The notes: a model not told the origin generated them from the letters alone. A stretch of DNA of 64,000 bases from Geopsychrobacter electrodiphilus DSM 16401 (GCF_000384395.1 NZ_ARWE01000001.1:744001-808000), one strand, 5' to 3'. Positions 25,845-35,784 are shown, counted from the stretch's first letter. Numbers and translations are program-made.

Positions 25845-27962
25845 TCAAATGATCCAGTTCTCTTCGTCGAGCAGGGCGCCGCGGTAGATCAGCGGGGCGT
25901 CCCCTTCCCCCGGCCAGCGTCCGGCCGATCGCCCCTGCTGGACGCAACAGCAAAAGAGCCGCAGTTCATCATTAGGGGTTAGCACCAACAGCTTCAGAGG
26001 GATTTCCAGCTCCAGAATATTTCCTGCGACAGCTCGACCCTCACCCAGTTTTTCCTCCTGGCTGAAGAGTTCCAGCAGGTTTTTCTGAGGCTGCCAGCGC
26101 AGGCACAGGTTACGGCGGCCATGCAGATGAATTTCAAAATATCCCCACTCGGTGCAGAGTTGCTTAAGAAGTTTAACCTCGTCAACCCGCAGGTAGAGAG
26201 AGGTTTCATCATAGCCATAAAACAGGCGGCTCGGCCCCTGTTGAATTGCATGCATAGCCCCGGCGGCGGCCAGATCGATTTCGCCTGCGGCCAGCCATTC
26301 AAAATAGTCCCCCACCTGTCCATCGATCCGTGGAGTGAACCGCTCCGCCGGTTCACAGCTGCGGATTTGTGCGCGTGGCGGTTTGATCGGGTGCTGCAGG
26401 TTGGGCGGAGTCGGCAGACCGCTGAGATGATAGAGGCCCTCAAGGTGACTGCGGAACAGGCGATCGAAGATGTTGGCTTGAGTGGTCTGATGTTCGTCGC
26501 CAAACCACCAGAACCAGTCGCTTCCTTCAGCCCGCAAGAGTTCGCGCAACTGCTCGTTGATGGGCAGCTCTGGTGTTTTGAGGGCGCGGGCCACCTGATC
26601 CGTCAGGCAGGCATGGCGCGCGGTCGCCAGCAGCTCCCAGCCTCGATTCTCTTCCGGGTGACCGATCCAGGTGGTGAAGTCGCTGCGGATCCAGGAGCCG
26701 GCGGCCAATTTTTCGAGTGGTTGCGGCTGACTGTCGGCCACCGCCTGGCCAATGGTGCAGAGGTCAAACGCCGGATCATCGAGCAGGGCGCGGTAGAGCT
26801 GCTGCAAAAAGGGGTAGCCGTTATCCACATAACGCTCCCAGCAGTTTTCGCCATCCAGAATAATGGGTACCAGGCCCTCAGGAACAGTATTTTTAATCGC
26901 CTTCAGTTGGCGGATGATATCGGCCACCGCCTCTTTGGCCGGCCAGTCGGCATAAAGAAAGCCGATCTTGTCGGAGATCTCGCGATCGCGAAAGACCAGC
27001 GGAAGCCCTGCATAGCTGTAAACCTGGTAGAGGGCACGGCGATCAGTTAAGCCGTTCGGCAGACTCCGGGCCAGAATCCCCTCATCGCTCGCTGCCCAGA
27101 GCACCTTTTCTTCGGCCAGCAGCCGGATTGCATCCTCGCTGACCGCACCCTCGGCCGGCCAGATCCCGCGTGTACGTTCACCGAGCAGCTGGTTGCCGGT
27201 TCGCACCCCCTCACGAATCTGCAGGCGTGCGTCTTCAGGATAATGAAAATCGGCCAGGGGCAGGGAGATGCCAGGGCTTGGTTCGCTGGCGCGTCGCAGT
27301 TCGCAGAGCAGGGGGAGAATCGGATGGGCGTAGGGCGTCAGGGAAATCTCGATCAAGCCAGCGGCTTCAAGTTCGGCATGGCGATCGATGATCCGCGTGA
27401 CTTCAGCGTTGCAGATATTGAAAACGTCGGCTTTCTCGGCCTCTGTAAACATGTCGCCGCGGCGTAACAATTGGCCAATCAAAGGTTCGCGTTTGCGCAG
27501 ATGATAGCCGGTCCAGCTCAGCAGAAACCAGACCTGCAGATCGCGTAATTCCTGAGCGCTGAAATCAGGAGCGCTGGCAACAGGGTCGCGTCCGCGCTTC
27601 TGCCGCAGCTGGCGATACCGCGGATGGGGGAGCAGGTGCCGCTGGTCATTGACCGAAAAGAACTGTTCCAGCAAAAAAATGCGTTCCGGCAGGGCGAGCT
27701 CGGCGGCATCTTTACGCGCCAGCTCCAGCCAGCTGTCGGCATCAACTCCACGCCGATAACGGTCGAGTTGTTCCAGCAGGGTCGGCACCAGATTTATGGT
27801 GACCGGCGCCTGGCATTCGGCAACGGTTTCAAGCATCTCACCGTAATCCTTGACCGCGTGCAGCCAGGTCCAGGGGAGCAGAGTGCGACCATTGGTCGGA
27901 TCACGATAGTCGGGCTGATGCATGTGCCACAGGATGGCTATTTTCAGCCGTTTTGTGCTCAT
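25845..27962 (-). CDS. GH57-family glycoside hydrolase (alpha-glucan acting)
   Basis: A 705-residue enzyme. The N-terminal WHMHQPDYRDP (residues 12-22) and the nucleophile Glu271 in RGIWPAEGAVSE are hallmark GH57 motifs. The acid/base aspartate lies in IILDGENCWE. The C-terminal third (about 540-705) is a beta-rich DUF1926-like region. It should be an amylopullulanase, 4-alpha-glucanotransferase or branching enzyme; sequence reading cannot decide. Its ATG overlaps the end of the nucleotidyltransferase gene by four bases. Confidence 0.88.
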   Translation of the reverse strand: MSTKRLKIAILWHMHQPDYRDPTNGRTLLPWTWLHAVKDYGEMLETVAECQAPVTINLVPTLLEQLDRYRRGVDADSWLELARKDAAELALPERIFLLEQFFSVNDQRHLLPHPRYRQLRQKRGRDPVASAPDFSAQELRDLQVWFLLSWTGYHLRKREPLIGQLLRRGDMFTEAEKADVFNICNAEVTRIIDRHAELEAAGLIEISLTPYAHPILPLLCELRRASEPSPGISLPLADFHYPEDARLQIREGVRTGNQLLGERTRGIWPAEGAVSEDAIRLLAEEKVLWAASDEGILARSLPNGLTDRRALYQVYSYAGLPLVFRDREISDKIGFLYADWPAKEAVADIIRQLKAIKNTVPEGLVPIILDGENCWERYVDNGYPFLQQLYRALLDDPAFDLCTIGQAVADSQPQPLEKLAAGSWIRSDFTTWIGHPEENRGWELLATARHACLTDQVARALKTPELPINEQLRELLRAEGSDWFWWFGDEHQTTQANIFDRLFRSHLEGLYHLSGLPTPPNLQHPIKPPRAQIRSCEPAERFTPRIDGQVGDYFEWLAAGEIDLAAAGAMHAIQQGPSRLFYGYDETSLYLRVDEVKLLKQLCTEWGYFEIHLHGRRNLCLRWQPQKNLLELFSQEEKLGEGRAVAGNILELEIPLKLLVLTPNDELRLFCCCVQQGRSAGRWPGEGDAPLIYRGALLDEENWII

Positions 27963-30469
27963 ATCTCCTGCAACTCCTGCTGCCAGGTTTCGACCTTGGT
28001 GCGGTATTCGTTGATCAATTTTTCTCCGCGTTCGGGTGTGCTCGCCTCGGCTCGCAGGTGGACCACCGGTCGATATGGATCGGGGAAGACCAGAACCCAG
28101 GCGTCTTTAAAATGAACCTTGACGCCGTCGATGAAGGTGGTCGGCAGGTTGGCCGAGGCCTCGTTCATCAGGCGCATGATCCCACCCTTCTGCTCCCAAC
28201 TGCAGGGGAGCTCCAGGGCGAGGTAGCGGTCGAGCTTCAGGCGTTTGCGCACGCTGCTGATACTGCGTTGCTGGCTGCAGAGCAGCTCGAGCAGATGGGC
28301 GATGCTGAAGAGTCCGTCGAAGTGGGGTTGAAAGCGCGGGAAGATCAGACGGCGTTCCATATCGGCGGCCATTACGACACCTTGGGTCTGTGCGGCCAGG
28401 CCCAGAGAGCGGCCATCCCCTTTGACCCATTGGGTCGATATCCCGCGCTCAAGGGCGATGCGTGCGATGCTCTCCGGTGCGGAGATCGGCAACACTATCT
28501 GATCCGCATGTTCGTTGGTCTCAAGGGCCGCGAAAAGCGCCATGGTTTCGATCTCATTGAGCGGGAGCCCCTTATCATCAAGGTAGATCGTCCTCTCTCC
28601 CGAGGGTCCGATCAGGAATCCGGCGGTGGCATCGAGGCTGACAATGATACGACCGAGTTGATCGAGGCGGGCTTCGATCTCTTCGGGCGACGGTGGTGAG
28701 AGGGTTTCATCGATGTGAGAATTGAGTTCGATAACGTCGCAGCCGAGTTCATTCAACAGGCTGGGGAGGGTGTCGGCCGCCGGGGTGTGGTTGAGGTCAA
28801 TGACGATCCGCGGCTTGCAGCTAGCTATTTTGTCTTTATTGAGGGCATGGATGAACCCGTCGCGGTAGTAGTCGGCGATGTTTGGCAGTTCTGAAATGGC
28901 CCCGGGCTCGGCGAAATGAACGCGCCGGAAATTTTCTTTAAAAAAGATCCGTTCTATCCCCTTGGCGCTGTTGGACGAAATTTCGTGACCCAGTTCATCG
29001 AAAAAGATGATTTCTGTGACCGAGGCATCGAGATCCGACTGTCGGAAATGGACACCGCCGACTTCGCCAAAGGTCGTCAGCTTGTAGCGCAACATCGGCA
29101 GCGGCAGGCGTTTGACATCTCGCACGTTGATGCCGGCCGAGAGCAGTCCGCCGACAAAGCTGCGTTTAAGCATACGGGAGGCACGAAAGGCGTCGCGCCC
29201 GGCGAGGACGAAGGCCCCTTTTGGTAGAGCCGAGCCGTAGGCGGCCCCCAATTTTGCGGCGAATTCCGGGGTCAGTTCAATATTGGTCAACCCCTTAACC
29301 AGCGCGCCTTCGAAGAGGCTTTTGCGCCAGACTTCACCCCAGATAACGTTGCAGGTGACAATGGACCCGGCCTCGATAATCTTGTTTGGCCAGACTTTGA
29401 CATCGGCTTTCAACTGGGCCTTGTCGCCGATGGTTGAACTGTCGCCAATGACGGTCCCGGGTTTGAGGATGGCACCTGCTCCGACCCTGACCCGGTTGCC
29501 AAGAATTGCACCATCGAGCTTGGCCCCGGCCTTCACAAAGACGTTATCCCACAAAATACAGTCGGTCAGTTCGACTCCATCCTCGATGACGCAGTTACGT
29601 CCGATGACGGTATTTTTCAGCAGGGCCTGGCCGAGCAGTCGACTGTTGTCTCCGATCACGACGGTTCCCGAAAACTTGCATTTCCGGGGCTCGATCGCTC
29701 CTGCTTCGGTGCCGAGGAAAAGCCCCAGGTCGAGCTGCGGTGCTTCAGAGATCACGACTTTAAGCTTGTCCGCACAGAGATCACGACTGGCTTCGAGATA
29801 AGCATCGGTATTGCCGATGTCGGCCCAGTACCCCTGTAGAACACAGCCGAAAAGCGGCGCGTTCTTGGCGAGCATCGACGGAAAGACATCCTTTGACCAG
29901 TCACGGTTTTCACCCTCGGGGATCAGGTCGAGAACCTCGGGCTCAAGGATGTAGATTCCGGTGTTGATGGTGTCGGAGAAGACCTCACCCCAGTCGGGTT
30001 TTTCGAGAAATTTGGTGATGCGCCCTTCGGGGTCGGTAATGACTACGCCGAACTGCAAAGGGTCGGGCACCGAAGTGAGAGCAAGGGTTGCCAAGGCCTG
30101 TTTCTGCTCGTGGAAAGCGAGTGCTTTCCCCAAATCGAAGTTCGTCAACAGGTCGCCGCTGATGATCATAAAACGTTCGTCAAGATGCTTGGCCGCCGAC
30201 TTGACCGCGCCGGCGGTGCCGAAGTCATCGAGGGGAGTGACATAGGTGATGTTGACGCCGAATTCACTGCCGTCACCAAAAAAGTGGCGGATGGTTTCAG
30301 GCTGGTGATAGAGGAGCATCACCAGTTCGGTGATGCCGTGGCGTTTGAGCAGGTCGACGATATGCAGCATGATCGGGCGGTTGAAAATCGGTACCATCGG
30401 TTTTGGTTGATTGATGGTCAGGGGGTGCAGGCGGGTTCCAAAACCGCCGGCCATGATCACTGCTTTCAT
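27959..30469 (-). CDS. Sugar nucleotidyltransferase fused to phosphohexomutase-like domain
   Basis: An 836-residue protein with three parts. Residues 1-235 are an NTP-transferase domain (MKAVIMAGGFGTRLHPLTINQPKPMVP, metal-binding IISGDLL). Residues about 250-370 are hexapeptide repeats of a left-handed beta helix. Residues about 380-836 form a phosphoglucomutase/phosphomannomutase-like region, in which I see no clear TASHNP-type phosphoserine loop. It is therefore probably a GDP-mannose- or ADP/UDP-glucose-type pyrophosphorylase with a degenerate mutase part. The ATG at 30469 has AAGGAG upstream. The gene leads the glucan operon. Confidence 0.86.
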   Translation of the reverse strand: MKAVIMAGGFGTRLHPLTINQPKPMVPIFNRPIMLHIVDLLKRHGITELVMLLYHQPETIRHFFGDGSEFGVNITYVTPLDDFGTAGAVKSAAKHLDERFMIISGDLLTNFDLGKALAFHEQKQALATLALTSVPDPLQFGVVITDPEGRITKFLEKPDWGEVFSDTINTGIYILEPEVLDLIPEGENRDWSKDVFPSMLAKNAPLFGCVLQGYWADIGNTDAYLEASRDLCADKLKVVISEAPQLDLGLFLGTEAGAIEPRKCKFSGTVVIGDNSRLLGQALLKNTVIGRNCVIEDGVELTDCILWDNVFVKAGAKLDGAILGNRVRVGAGAILKPGTVIGDSSTIGDKAQLKADVKVWPNKIIEAGSIVTCNVIWGEVWRKSLFEGALVKGLTNIELTPEFAAKLGAAYGSALPKGAFVLAGRDAFRASRMLKRSFVGGLLSAGINVRDVKRLPLPMLRYKLTTFGEVGGVHFRQSDLDASVTEIIFFDELGHEISSNSAKGIERIFFKENFRRVHFAEPGAISELPNIADYYRDGFIHALNKDKIASCKPRIVIDLNHTPAADTLPSLLNELGCDVIELNSHIDETLSPPSPEEIEARLDQLGRIIVSLDATAGFLIGPSGERTIYLDDKGLPLNEIETMALFAALETNEHADQIVLPISAPESIARIALERGISTQWVKGDGRSLGLAAQTQGVVMAADMERRLIFPRFQPHFDGLFSIAHLLELLCSQQRSISSVRKRLKLDRYLALELPCSWEQKGGIMRLMNEASANLPTTFIDGVKVHFKDAWVLVFPDPYRPVVHLRAEASTPERGEKLINEYRTKVETWQQELQEI

Positions 30470-30524
30470 TCTGTCTCCTTGAGGTGGAACTGGATCTGAT
30501 TTGAAAAATTTCCGGGCGGTTCTT

Positions 30525-30884
30525 TCAAGTTTGACGCTTGAGCTGACGGGCGATCTCATTTTTCAGCTCGGTGAGGTCTGAGCTCTTGATAATATAGGCG
30601 TCCGCCAGCCAGGAGGAAAAATCATCCTTGTAACAGTTGTACGCGCTGCATAGAATGACCGGTAGATCTTTCTGCTCCCGGACAATCTGCTGTAACATCT
30701 CAAGTCCGCTCTCCTGTTTAATTTGAATGTCGAGAACAGCCAGGTCGATATCCCGGTTTTTGAGCAGGGATGCTGCTTCTGCACAGGTTGCTGCTGTTAC
30801 GACTTCATAGCCCTCATCCGTGAACTCATCGGAATAGAGCAGGCGCAGGCCGGGTTCGTCATCGACAAAGAGGATTTTCGCCAT
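30525..30884 (-). CDS. Single-domain response regulator
   Basis: A 119-residue receiver domain with nothing attached. The acidic pair lies in FVDDE (residues 6-10), the phospho-acceptor is Asp52 (AVLDIQ), and the conserved lysine is Lys100 (YIIKSSD). AGGAG precedes the ATG. It lies 55 bases before the nucleotidyltransferase gene on the same strand and is probably in the operon. No partner kinase is encoded nearby. It may link a phosphorelay to storage-glucan synthesis. Confidence 0.9.
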   Translation of the reverse strand: MAKILFVDDEPGLRLLYSDEFTDEGYEVVTAATCAEAASLLKNRDIDLAVLDIQIKQESGLEMLQQIVREQKDLPVILCSAYNCYKDDFSSWLADAYIIKSSDLTELKNEIARQLKRQT

Positions 30885-31056
30885 CGCTATTCTCCTGAGG
30901 TTACCACATAGGACAGGTCTGAGTGCCAGTGAGGAAGTATAGCAGAGCAGGGCCTGGCAGCATAGTCTGTGACACTCTAATTCCGTCTTTTCCCCCGGGT
31001 TGCTGGCATTATTTCCGCCTTGCTCCTGGGGCCGACTTCCGGGCATACTGCGCGCC

Positions 31057-31977
31057 ATGCGACGTAAAGCCTTCAACCTTTATTCGACTCACATCAAGTC
31101 CCTGTTCGGGGGACGGGTCCATAAAATCTCAATTGATGCCGGGTTCGGTTGCCCACACCGCGAAGGCGGGCGTGCTGGCCACGGCTGCCTGTTCTGTGCG
31201 CCGAGCGGTTCGGGTTCAGTCGGGATTGAGGCACATGAACCGATTGCGGTCCAGGTTGAAAACGCCAAGGCGTTGATGCGGCGTAAATACCGGGCCAAGT
31301 GGTTTATCGCCTATTTCCAACCCTTCTCAAATACCTTTGCCCCGGTGAAAGTTCTGCGCGAGCGCTATGACCAGGCGCTGGTTGTTGATGATGTGGTTGG
31401 CCTGGCGATCGGGACTCGCCCCGATTGTCTGGCCGAAGATGTCGTTGATCTTCTGGCTGAATATGACCGGCGTACCTACTTCTGGCTTGAGCTCGGGCTG
31501 CAGAGCATCCATGATAAATCGTTGAATTATTTAGATCGGGGGCACGATTATCGCTGTTTTCTTGACAGCTATCAGCGCGCCAAAGAGCGTGGTCTCAAGG
31601 TTTGCGTGCATCTGATTCTGGGGCTGCCGGGTGAGAGCCGTGACGAGATTCTGGCGACCGCCGACGAAATGGCACGGCTCAAGGTCGATGGGGTCAAACT
31701 GCACCTGTTGCATGTGCTCGACGGAACGCCGTTGGGTGAACTCTACAAGCAGGGGCAGGTACCGATGCTGGAGATGCAGGACTATGTCGAACTGGCGGTC
31801 GATTTTATTGAACGTCTGCCGCCTGACACCCTGATCCAGCGTCTGACCGGCGACGGCCCGCGCAGCATTCTGCTGGCCCCGCGCTGGTCGATCAACAAGT
31901 GGGAAGTGCTGAACGCTATTGATGCCGAGCTCGAACGGCGCGACACCAGGCAGGGGGCCAGATGTCGCGCCCTTTAG
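31057..31977 (+). CDS. TIGR01212-family (YhcC) radical SAM protein
   Basis: A 306-residue radical SAM protein. Its cluster motif is the long-spaced type, CPHREGGRAGHGCLFC near residues 34-49, which is diagnostic for YhcC-like proteins. RPDCLAEDVVDLL, WLELGLQS and HLILGLPGE are further family motifs. The cellular role is unknown, though some members are thought to modify RNA. I chose the ATG at 31057 by family length; the ribosome binding site is weak. It diverges from the response regulator gene. Confidence 0.88.
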   Translation: MRRKAFNLYSTHIKSLFGGRVHKISIDAGFGCPHREGGRAGHGCLFCAPSGSGSVGIEAHEPIAVQVENAKALMRRKYRAKWFIAYFQPFSNTFAPVKVLRERYDQALVVDDVVGLAIGTRPDCLAEDVVDLLAEYDRRTYFWLELGLQSIHDKSLNYLDRGHDYRCFLDSYQRAKERGLKVCVHLILGLPGESRDEILATADEMARLKVDGVKLHLLHVLDGTPLGELYKQGQVPMLEMQDYVELAVDFIERLPPDTLIQRLTGDGPRSILLAPRWSINKWEVLNAIDAELERRDTRQGARCRAL

Positions 31978-31981
31978 GACG

Positions 31982-32326
31982 CTATTCGTAAGCCGAGGGC
32001 ACCATGCACATAAACGCCAGAGGTCGCGGCCCGGTGTTGCGGTACTGGTGCAATTCATGGGGTTTGATCAGAATAAAATCTCCCGCTTTGATGGCGCGCG
32101 GCGTCTCCCCTTCGAGGGCAACCCCTTCCCCTTCCAGGACGTAATTAAGATGCTCTGATTCGTGGCTATGATGCGGGGTGTGGCCGCCCGGTTCCAGGGT
32201 GAAAACCCGGATCGAAAAGTTTGGTGCCCCATCAACCATGCCGATCGGCAGCTGCCGACTGGCACCATTTGCTCCAGCCATGGTCACTGCGGTTTTAGCG
32301 CATTCTTCCAGACGCGTAATCTTCAT
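31982..32326 (-). CDS. Small cupin-domain protein
   Basis: A 114-residue single-domain cupin_2 protein. Metal ligands are in HTPHHSHESEHLNYVLEGEG (motif 1) and in the second motif GDFILIKPHELHQYRN. Such proteins bind a divalent metal and act as isomerases, dioxygenases or sensors. GGGAGA precedes the ATG. It ends four bases from the convergent radical SAM gene. The substrate is unknown. Confidence 0.88.
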   Translation of the reverse strand: MKITRLEECAKTAVTMAGANGASRQLPIGMVDGAPNFSIRVFTLEPGGHTPHHSHESEHLNYVLEGEGVALEGETPRAIKAGDFILIKPHELHQYRNTGPRPLAFMCMVPSAYE

Positions 32327-32509
32327 TTCACTCTCCCATTTTAGACGTCATTTGAGCGGACAGGTTTAGCCTGCTCTGAAAAACAGGTGCAGACAGGCTC
32401 ATCTTAACTCAGTTTGACATGAGGCTGAAATAGTTTGTGTTTTTAGGGACAGCTGTGGGTGCTCGGCCGATCGGGAATGAGCGGCCGGATTAAACCCCGG
32501 GGCAGTTTT

Positions 32510-32635
32510 TCAGGAACGGGCGGAAGCGATGGCCGGGACCTGGCTCGGTGAGACCGCTTCGGTCGGACCTCCCCAGGAGAGCAGTAGCAATGAAGCCCAT
32601 ACGAGACTTATAAGAAGAAGTAGCAATTTAAACAT
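32510..32635 (-). CDS. Possible 41-residue membrane peptide
   Basis: An ORF starting MFKLLLLLISLVWASLLLLS has one strongly hydrophobic segment and a short polar tail. No good ribosome binding site is seen, so it may not be translated. The stretch 32327-32509 before it holds only a GGCCG/CGGCC inverted pair (about 32463-32487). Confidence 0.3.
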   Translation of the reverse strand: MFKLLLLLISLVWASLLLLSWGGPTEAVSPSQVPAIASARS

Positions 32636-32883
32636 GGCGCGCAATCTAGCACCAGATTTTCAGCAAAGCAACAGAAGAAAATCAGATGTTCCAGATTTTT
32701 ATTTTAGCCACTTTTGACGGATCTAAACCTGCGGAGGAATCGATTTTTGCACCTCCTGACTTCAGGGGCATCGGCCTTCGAATCCTTCATCGGGGCCCGG
32801 AATGCCTCGGGATCGACTGTCTTTCGAACCAGAGGCCCCTAAAAAGCCCTGGAGACTGTGCGCAGAAGATTCTTCGACGATTT
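32636..32883. other. Non-coding gap after the radical SAM gene
   Basis: I see no gene, terminator or repeat here. The stretch is longer than normal for this dense region and may be eroded coding DNA. Confidence 0.3.
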
Positions 32884-33843
32884 TCAGGCGCTGCATGCTG
32901 AATCCTGGCCATCTTCTTCGCTTTCGCTGCAATGGCTTTCCGAGCAACTGGCCCCGTAGGCGAAACAGGAATAGCAGCGGTGGTGCTTGAGCATGACACG
33001 CTCCGCTAATGCCTCTTTCAGCGTTTTGCCGAGGTTGTAACCGCTATCGTCATCGACCAGGGTACAGGCATAGACGCCGCAGATGCCGTCCTGCTTGACG
33101 ATCATTTTGCTGTAGTTGCACATGAACCCGTCGCGTTGAGAGGCGGAGAGGTAGGTCGTCATGCAGCCTTCTGTAATCTCCGGGACATGAGGCATCGAGC
33201 CTGGTTTGTGGAGTTCCGGGAATTTGATGATGGTGATATCCGCCGGCACGCCAGCCTTGCGAAAATGAAGAGCGTAGGCCTTGTCGACCGCCAGGCTGTC
33301 TTCCCCCGCCAGCATCAGGCGCGCGATTGAGACGCCGAAGCCCTCACGATACAACCGACCCAAGGTATCCAGCGCTTTTTTGAAGTTCCCCTTGCCGCGT
33401 GACTCGTCATGCTGCTGTGGATCGGGATGATCGAGGCTGATGCGGAAATTCAGGGCGTGCGGTTTGGCGCTGAACGGGATCACCTTGGCGAACTGGTTCA
33501 TTAACGGCTCGGTCGCATTGGTCAGCACCAGGCAGGGCTTGAAGTTCAATGCGTAGTCGAGAATCCCAATGAAGTGCGGGTTGACGAAGGGCTCACCACC
33601 GGTGAAGGAGAACTTCTCGACCCCCAGCTCGACCGCTTCATCAATGAACTTTTTGGCATCATCCAGAGTCATAAATTGAAGTCTGTCATCACCCGGTTTC
33701 GAACCTTCGAGACAGAAGGGGCAGCGCAGATTGCATGAGGTGCCGGTGTGAAACCAGAGCTCGTGCAGCAGTTGCGGCTGAATATAGCCGCGTTTTTCAC
33801 CCTTGCTGCTGAGCAGCCAGGCGTTATTATATTTCATCGGCAT
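32884..33843 (-). CDS. Radical SAM protein with cysteine-rich C-terminus
   Basis: A 319-residue radical SAM enzyme. The cluster motif CNLRCPFC is near residues 35-42, followed by FTGGEPFVNPHF, a GGEP motif. The C-terminal third is rich in cysteine: CNYSKM, CGVYAC, CYSCFAYGASC, CSESHCSE and a final CSA. It could therefore bind one or two auxiliary clusters, like SPASM proteins. I chose the ATG at 33843 because GAGAGG lies nine bases upstream; this start overlaps the reductase gene by 17 bases. The substrate is unknown. It ends an eight-gene run of redox genes. Confidence 0.87.
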   Translation of the reverse strand: MPMKYNNAWLLSSKGEKRGYIQPQLLHELWFHTGTSCNLRCPFCLEGSKPGDDRLQFMTLDDAKKFIDEAVELGVEKFSFTGGEPFVNPHFIGILDYALNFKPCLVLTNATEPLMNQFAKVIPFSAKPHALNFRISLDHPDPQQHDESRGKGNFKKALDTLGRLYREGFGVSIARLMLAGEDSLAVDKAYALHFRKAGVPADITIIKFPELHKPGSMPHVPEITEGCMTTYLSASQRDGFMCNYSKMIVKQDGICGVYACTLVDDDSGYNLGKTLKEALAERVMLKHHRCYSCFAYGASCSESHCSESEEDGQDSACSA

Positions 33844-34489
33844 AAAAGAAAACCTCTCTGTGAATCTGGGTGTAGTCAATGTTGTGGCGTTCCAGCCAGC
33901 CGCTGACCTCATCGATCATGGCATCGAGACCACACAGATAATAGTGGATCTGTGGTCCAAGGGGCAACTGCTCCAGCAGGCCGGTGATGCGTCCATGAAA
34001 ATCACTGTCGGTCGCTTGACGCGAGACCGCCAGCTGAAAATCTGGAAGCGCCTGCAATTCGTCCAGCGCAAATGCTTCAGCAGCAAAGCTGACCCCATAA
34101 AGGCAACAGAGCGGCGATCGCTCTGGCGTGCTGCGCAGATAACTCAAAAAGGGCGCAATCCCGGTGCCGGTCGCAATGAAGACGCTCTGTTCGTTTGCCG
34201 CCGAGCGCCCGGGCTGGAACCAGCCGAAGGGCTCACTCGCCTGCACCCGGTCTCCCGCCTGGCGCGCTGCCAGCCAATTGCTGACCAACCCCTGCGGCAC
34301 CCGGCGGATCAGAAAACGCAGCAGCTTCTCCCCGGTCCCGGAGGCGATGCTGTAGGGGCGTGATTCGGTGTCGTCTTTGAACAGGGCCACACAGTTTCCC
34401 GGTGCAAATGAAATATCCCCGCGTTCGAGCTGCAACTCAATGAGTTGGTCGGTATGGGCGATGACCCTGTGGACGATCAAGCTCTGCAT
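33827..34489 (-). CDS. Ferredoxin-NADP reductase-like flavoprotein
   Basis: A 220-residue FAD and NAD(P)H-binding protein. The flavin motif RPYSIAS is near residues 44-50 and the nicotinamide motif GTGIAPF near 108-114. There is no iron-sulfur domain, so it passes electrons to or from a separate partner. Its overlap with the radical SAM gene makes it a candidate reductant for that enzyme. GAGAGG precedes the ATG. Confidence 0.88.
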   Translation of the reverse strand: MQSLIVHRVIAHTDQLIELQLERGDISFAPGNCVALFKDDTESRPYSIASGTGEKLLRFLIRRVPQGLVSNWLAARQAGDRVQASEPFGWFQPGRSAANEQSVFIATGTGIAPFLSYLRSTPERSPLCCLYGVSFAAEAFALDELQALPDFQLAVSRQATDSDFHGRITGLLEQLPLGPQIHYYLCGLDAMIDEVSGWLERHNIDYTQIHREVFFYADEI

Positions 34490-34542
34490 AAAAGCCTCTC
34501 TGCTGTCACTTGCAGCTGTTTGTCAACGCACTTACGAAATGG

Positions 34543-35784
34543 TCATTTCACTTCGAGAGCGTCCTCGATCCGGAGACTGGTTTTGATGCGGACCTCTCCA
34601 AGCAATGTTTTATGCACCGGGCATTTCTCGGCGATTTCGAGCAGGCGCTGCCGCTGGTCCAGAGTCAGATCGCCAGACAACTCCAACTCCCGCTCGAAAT
34701 AATCGATTTTTTGTCCTGGATCTTCACAATTCACGCAATCCTGAGCATGGATCTTCGCATGGTGCAGACGGACCACGACTTCGTCCAAAGGCCATTTCTT
34801 GCGGCGCGCATACATTTGTACCGTCATCCCGGTACAGGCACCAAGGGCTGCCTGCAGGTAGTCATAGGGGGATGGGCCCTGGTTGGTGCCGCCAAAAGCT
34901 ACAGGCTCGTCGGCAACCAGGGCATGGCCATTGGCGAACATGTCGCTGCGAAACCCTCCGGTCGGGGTGCGTACGGTTACACGGTTATCAATCCTTTCCA
35001 GTAAGGGTGAAATCTCATCGCGGACCTCCAGATAACGACGCGCCCAGGTTGCGATCATATCCGCCGCGTAGCCTGAGTCCTCTTTACGACTCAGCAGGTG
35101 ATCGGCCGGTTCAAGGGAAATAAAACTCTTCGGATGTTTTGCGGCCTGGTAGATTGCGGCCGCATTTTCAATGCCGACCACTTCATCGCGCGGGGAATGC
35201 ATGACCAGGAGCGCGGCCCTAAGCTGACCGATTATCTCACCCGGTTTCTGGTTTTGCAGATCGTCGACAAAGGCTTTACGGATCGTAAAAGGTCGGCCTG
35301 CAATCACCACCTGAGATTCGCCAGAGGCCTCGATCTCAGGCTGTGCTGATTCAAAGAGCTGCAGCGCATGTCGGGGCTCAAATGGTGCGCCAAGGGTCAC
35401 AACCGCGCGTACCGATTCAAGTTGATTTGCCGCATGCAGGACCGCGGCGCCACCCAAAGAATGGCCGATGAGAATCGCCGGGGCCTGGTAAGCATCACTT
35501 AAAAAGCGCCCCGCCGCAAGAATGTCGGCAACATTGTGCGAGAAGCTGGTCGCGGCAAAATCCCCACCACTGTCGCCCAGTCCGGTGAAGTCGAAGCGCA
35601 AAACCGCGATCTGCCTGCGGCTGAGCGCCCGACAGATGTTAACCGCGGCGGTGTTGCTTTTGGTACAGGTAAAGCAATGTGCGAAGATTGCGAAGGCCTG
35701 TGGCTGTTCGTCTTCCGGCAGCTCCAGCACCGCCGCCAGGACGATGCCGTTGCCATTCTCAAAACTGACTTTTCTAGATTTCAT
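34543..35784 (-). CDS. Alpha/beta-hydrolase fused to OsmC domain
   Basis: A 413-residue fusion. Residues 1-255 are an alpha/beta-hydrolase with nucleophile elbow GHSLGG and a late acid/His pair in HSPRDE and EPADHL. Residues about 265-405 are an OsmC/Ohr-type thiol peroxidase with cysteines in GACTGMTVQMY and EKCPVHKTL. The fusion is widespread but its substrate is unknown. It probably hydrolyses an ester or peroxide-bearing lipid and then reduces it. AGAGGCGG precedes the ATG. Confidence 0.9.
   Translation of the reverse strand: MKSRKVSFENGNGIVLAAVLELPEDEQPQAFAIFAHCFTCTKSNTAAVNICRALSRRQIAVLRFDFTGLGDSGGDFAATSFSHNVADILAAGRFLSDAYQAPAILIGHSLGGAAVLHAANQLESVRAVVTLGAPFEPRHALQLFESAQPEIEASGESQVVIAGRPFTIRKAFVDDLQNQKPGEIIGQLRAALLVMHSPRDEVVGIENAAAIYQAAKHPKSFISLEPADHLLSRKEDSGYAADMIATWARRYLEVRDEISPLLERIDNRVTVRTPTGGFRSDMFANGHALVADEPVAFGGTNQGPSPYDYLQAALGACTGMTVQMYARRKKWPLDEVVVRLHHAKIHAQDCVNCEDPGQKIDYFERELELSGDLTLDQRQRLLEIAEKCPVHKTLLGEVRIKTSLRIEDALEVK

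Noticed and set aside
32510-32635. Small ORF downstream of the radical SAM gene as a modified-peptide precursor
   Set aside because: It is a hydrophobic leader-like peptide with no cysteine or core motif, and it is separated by about 250 bases.
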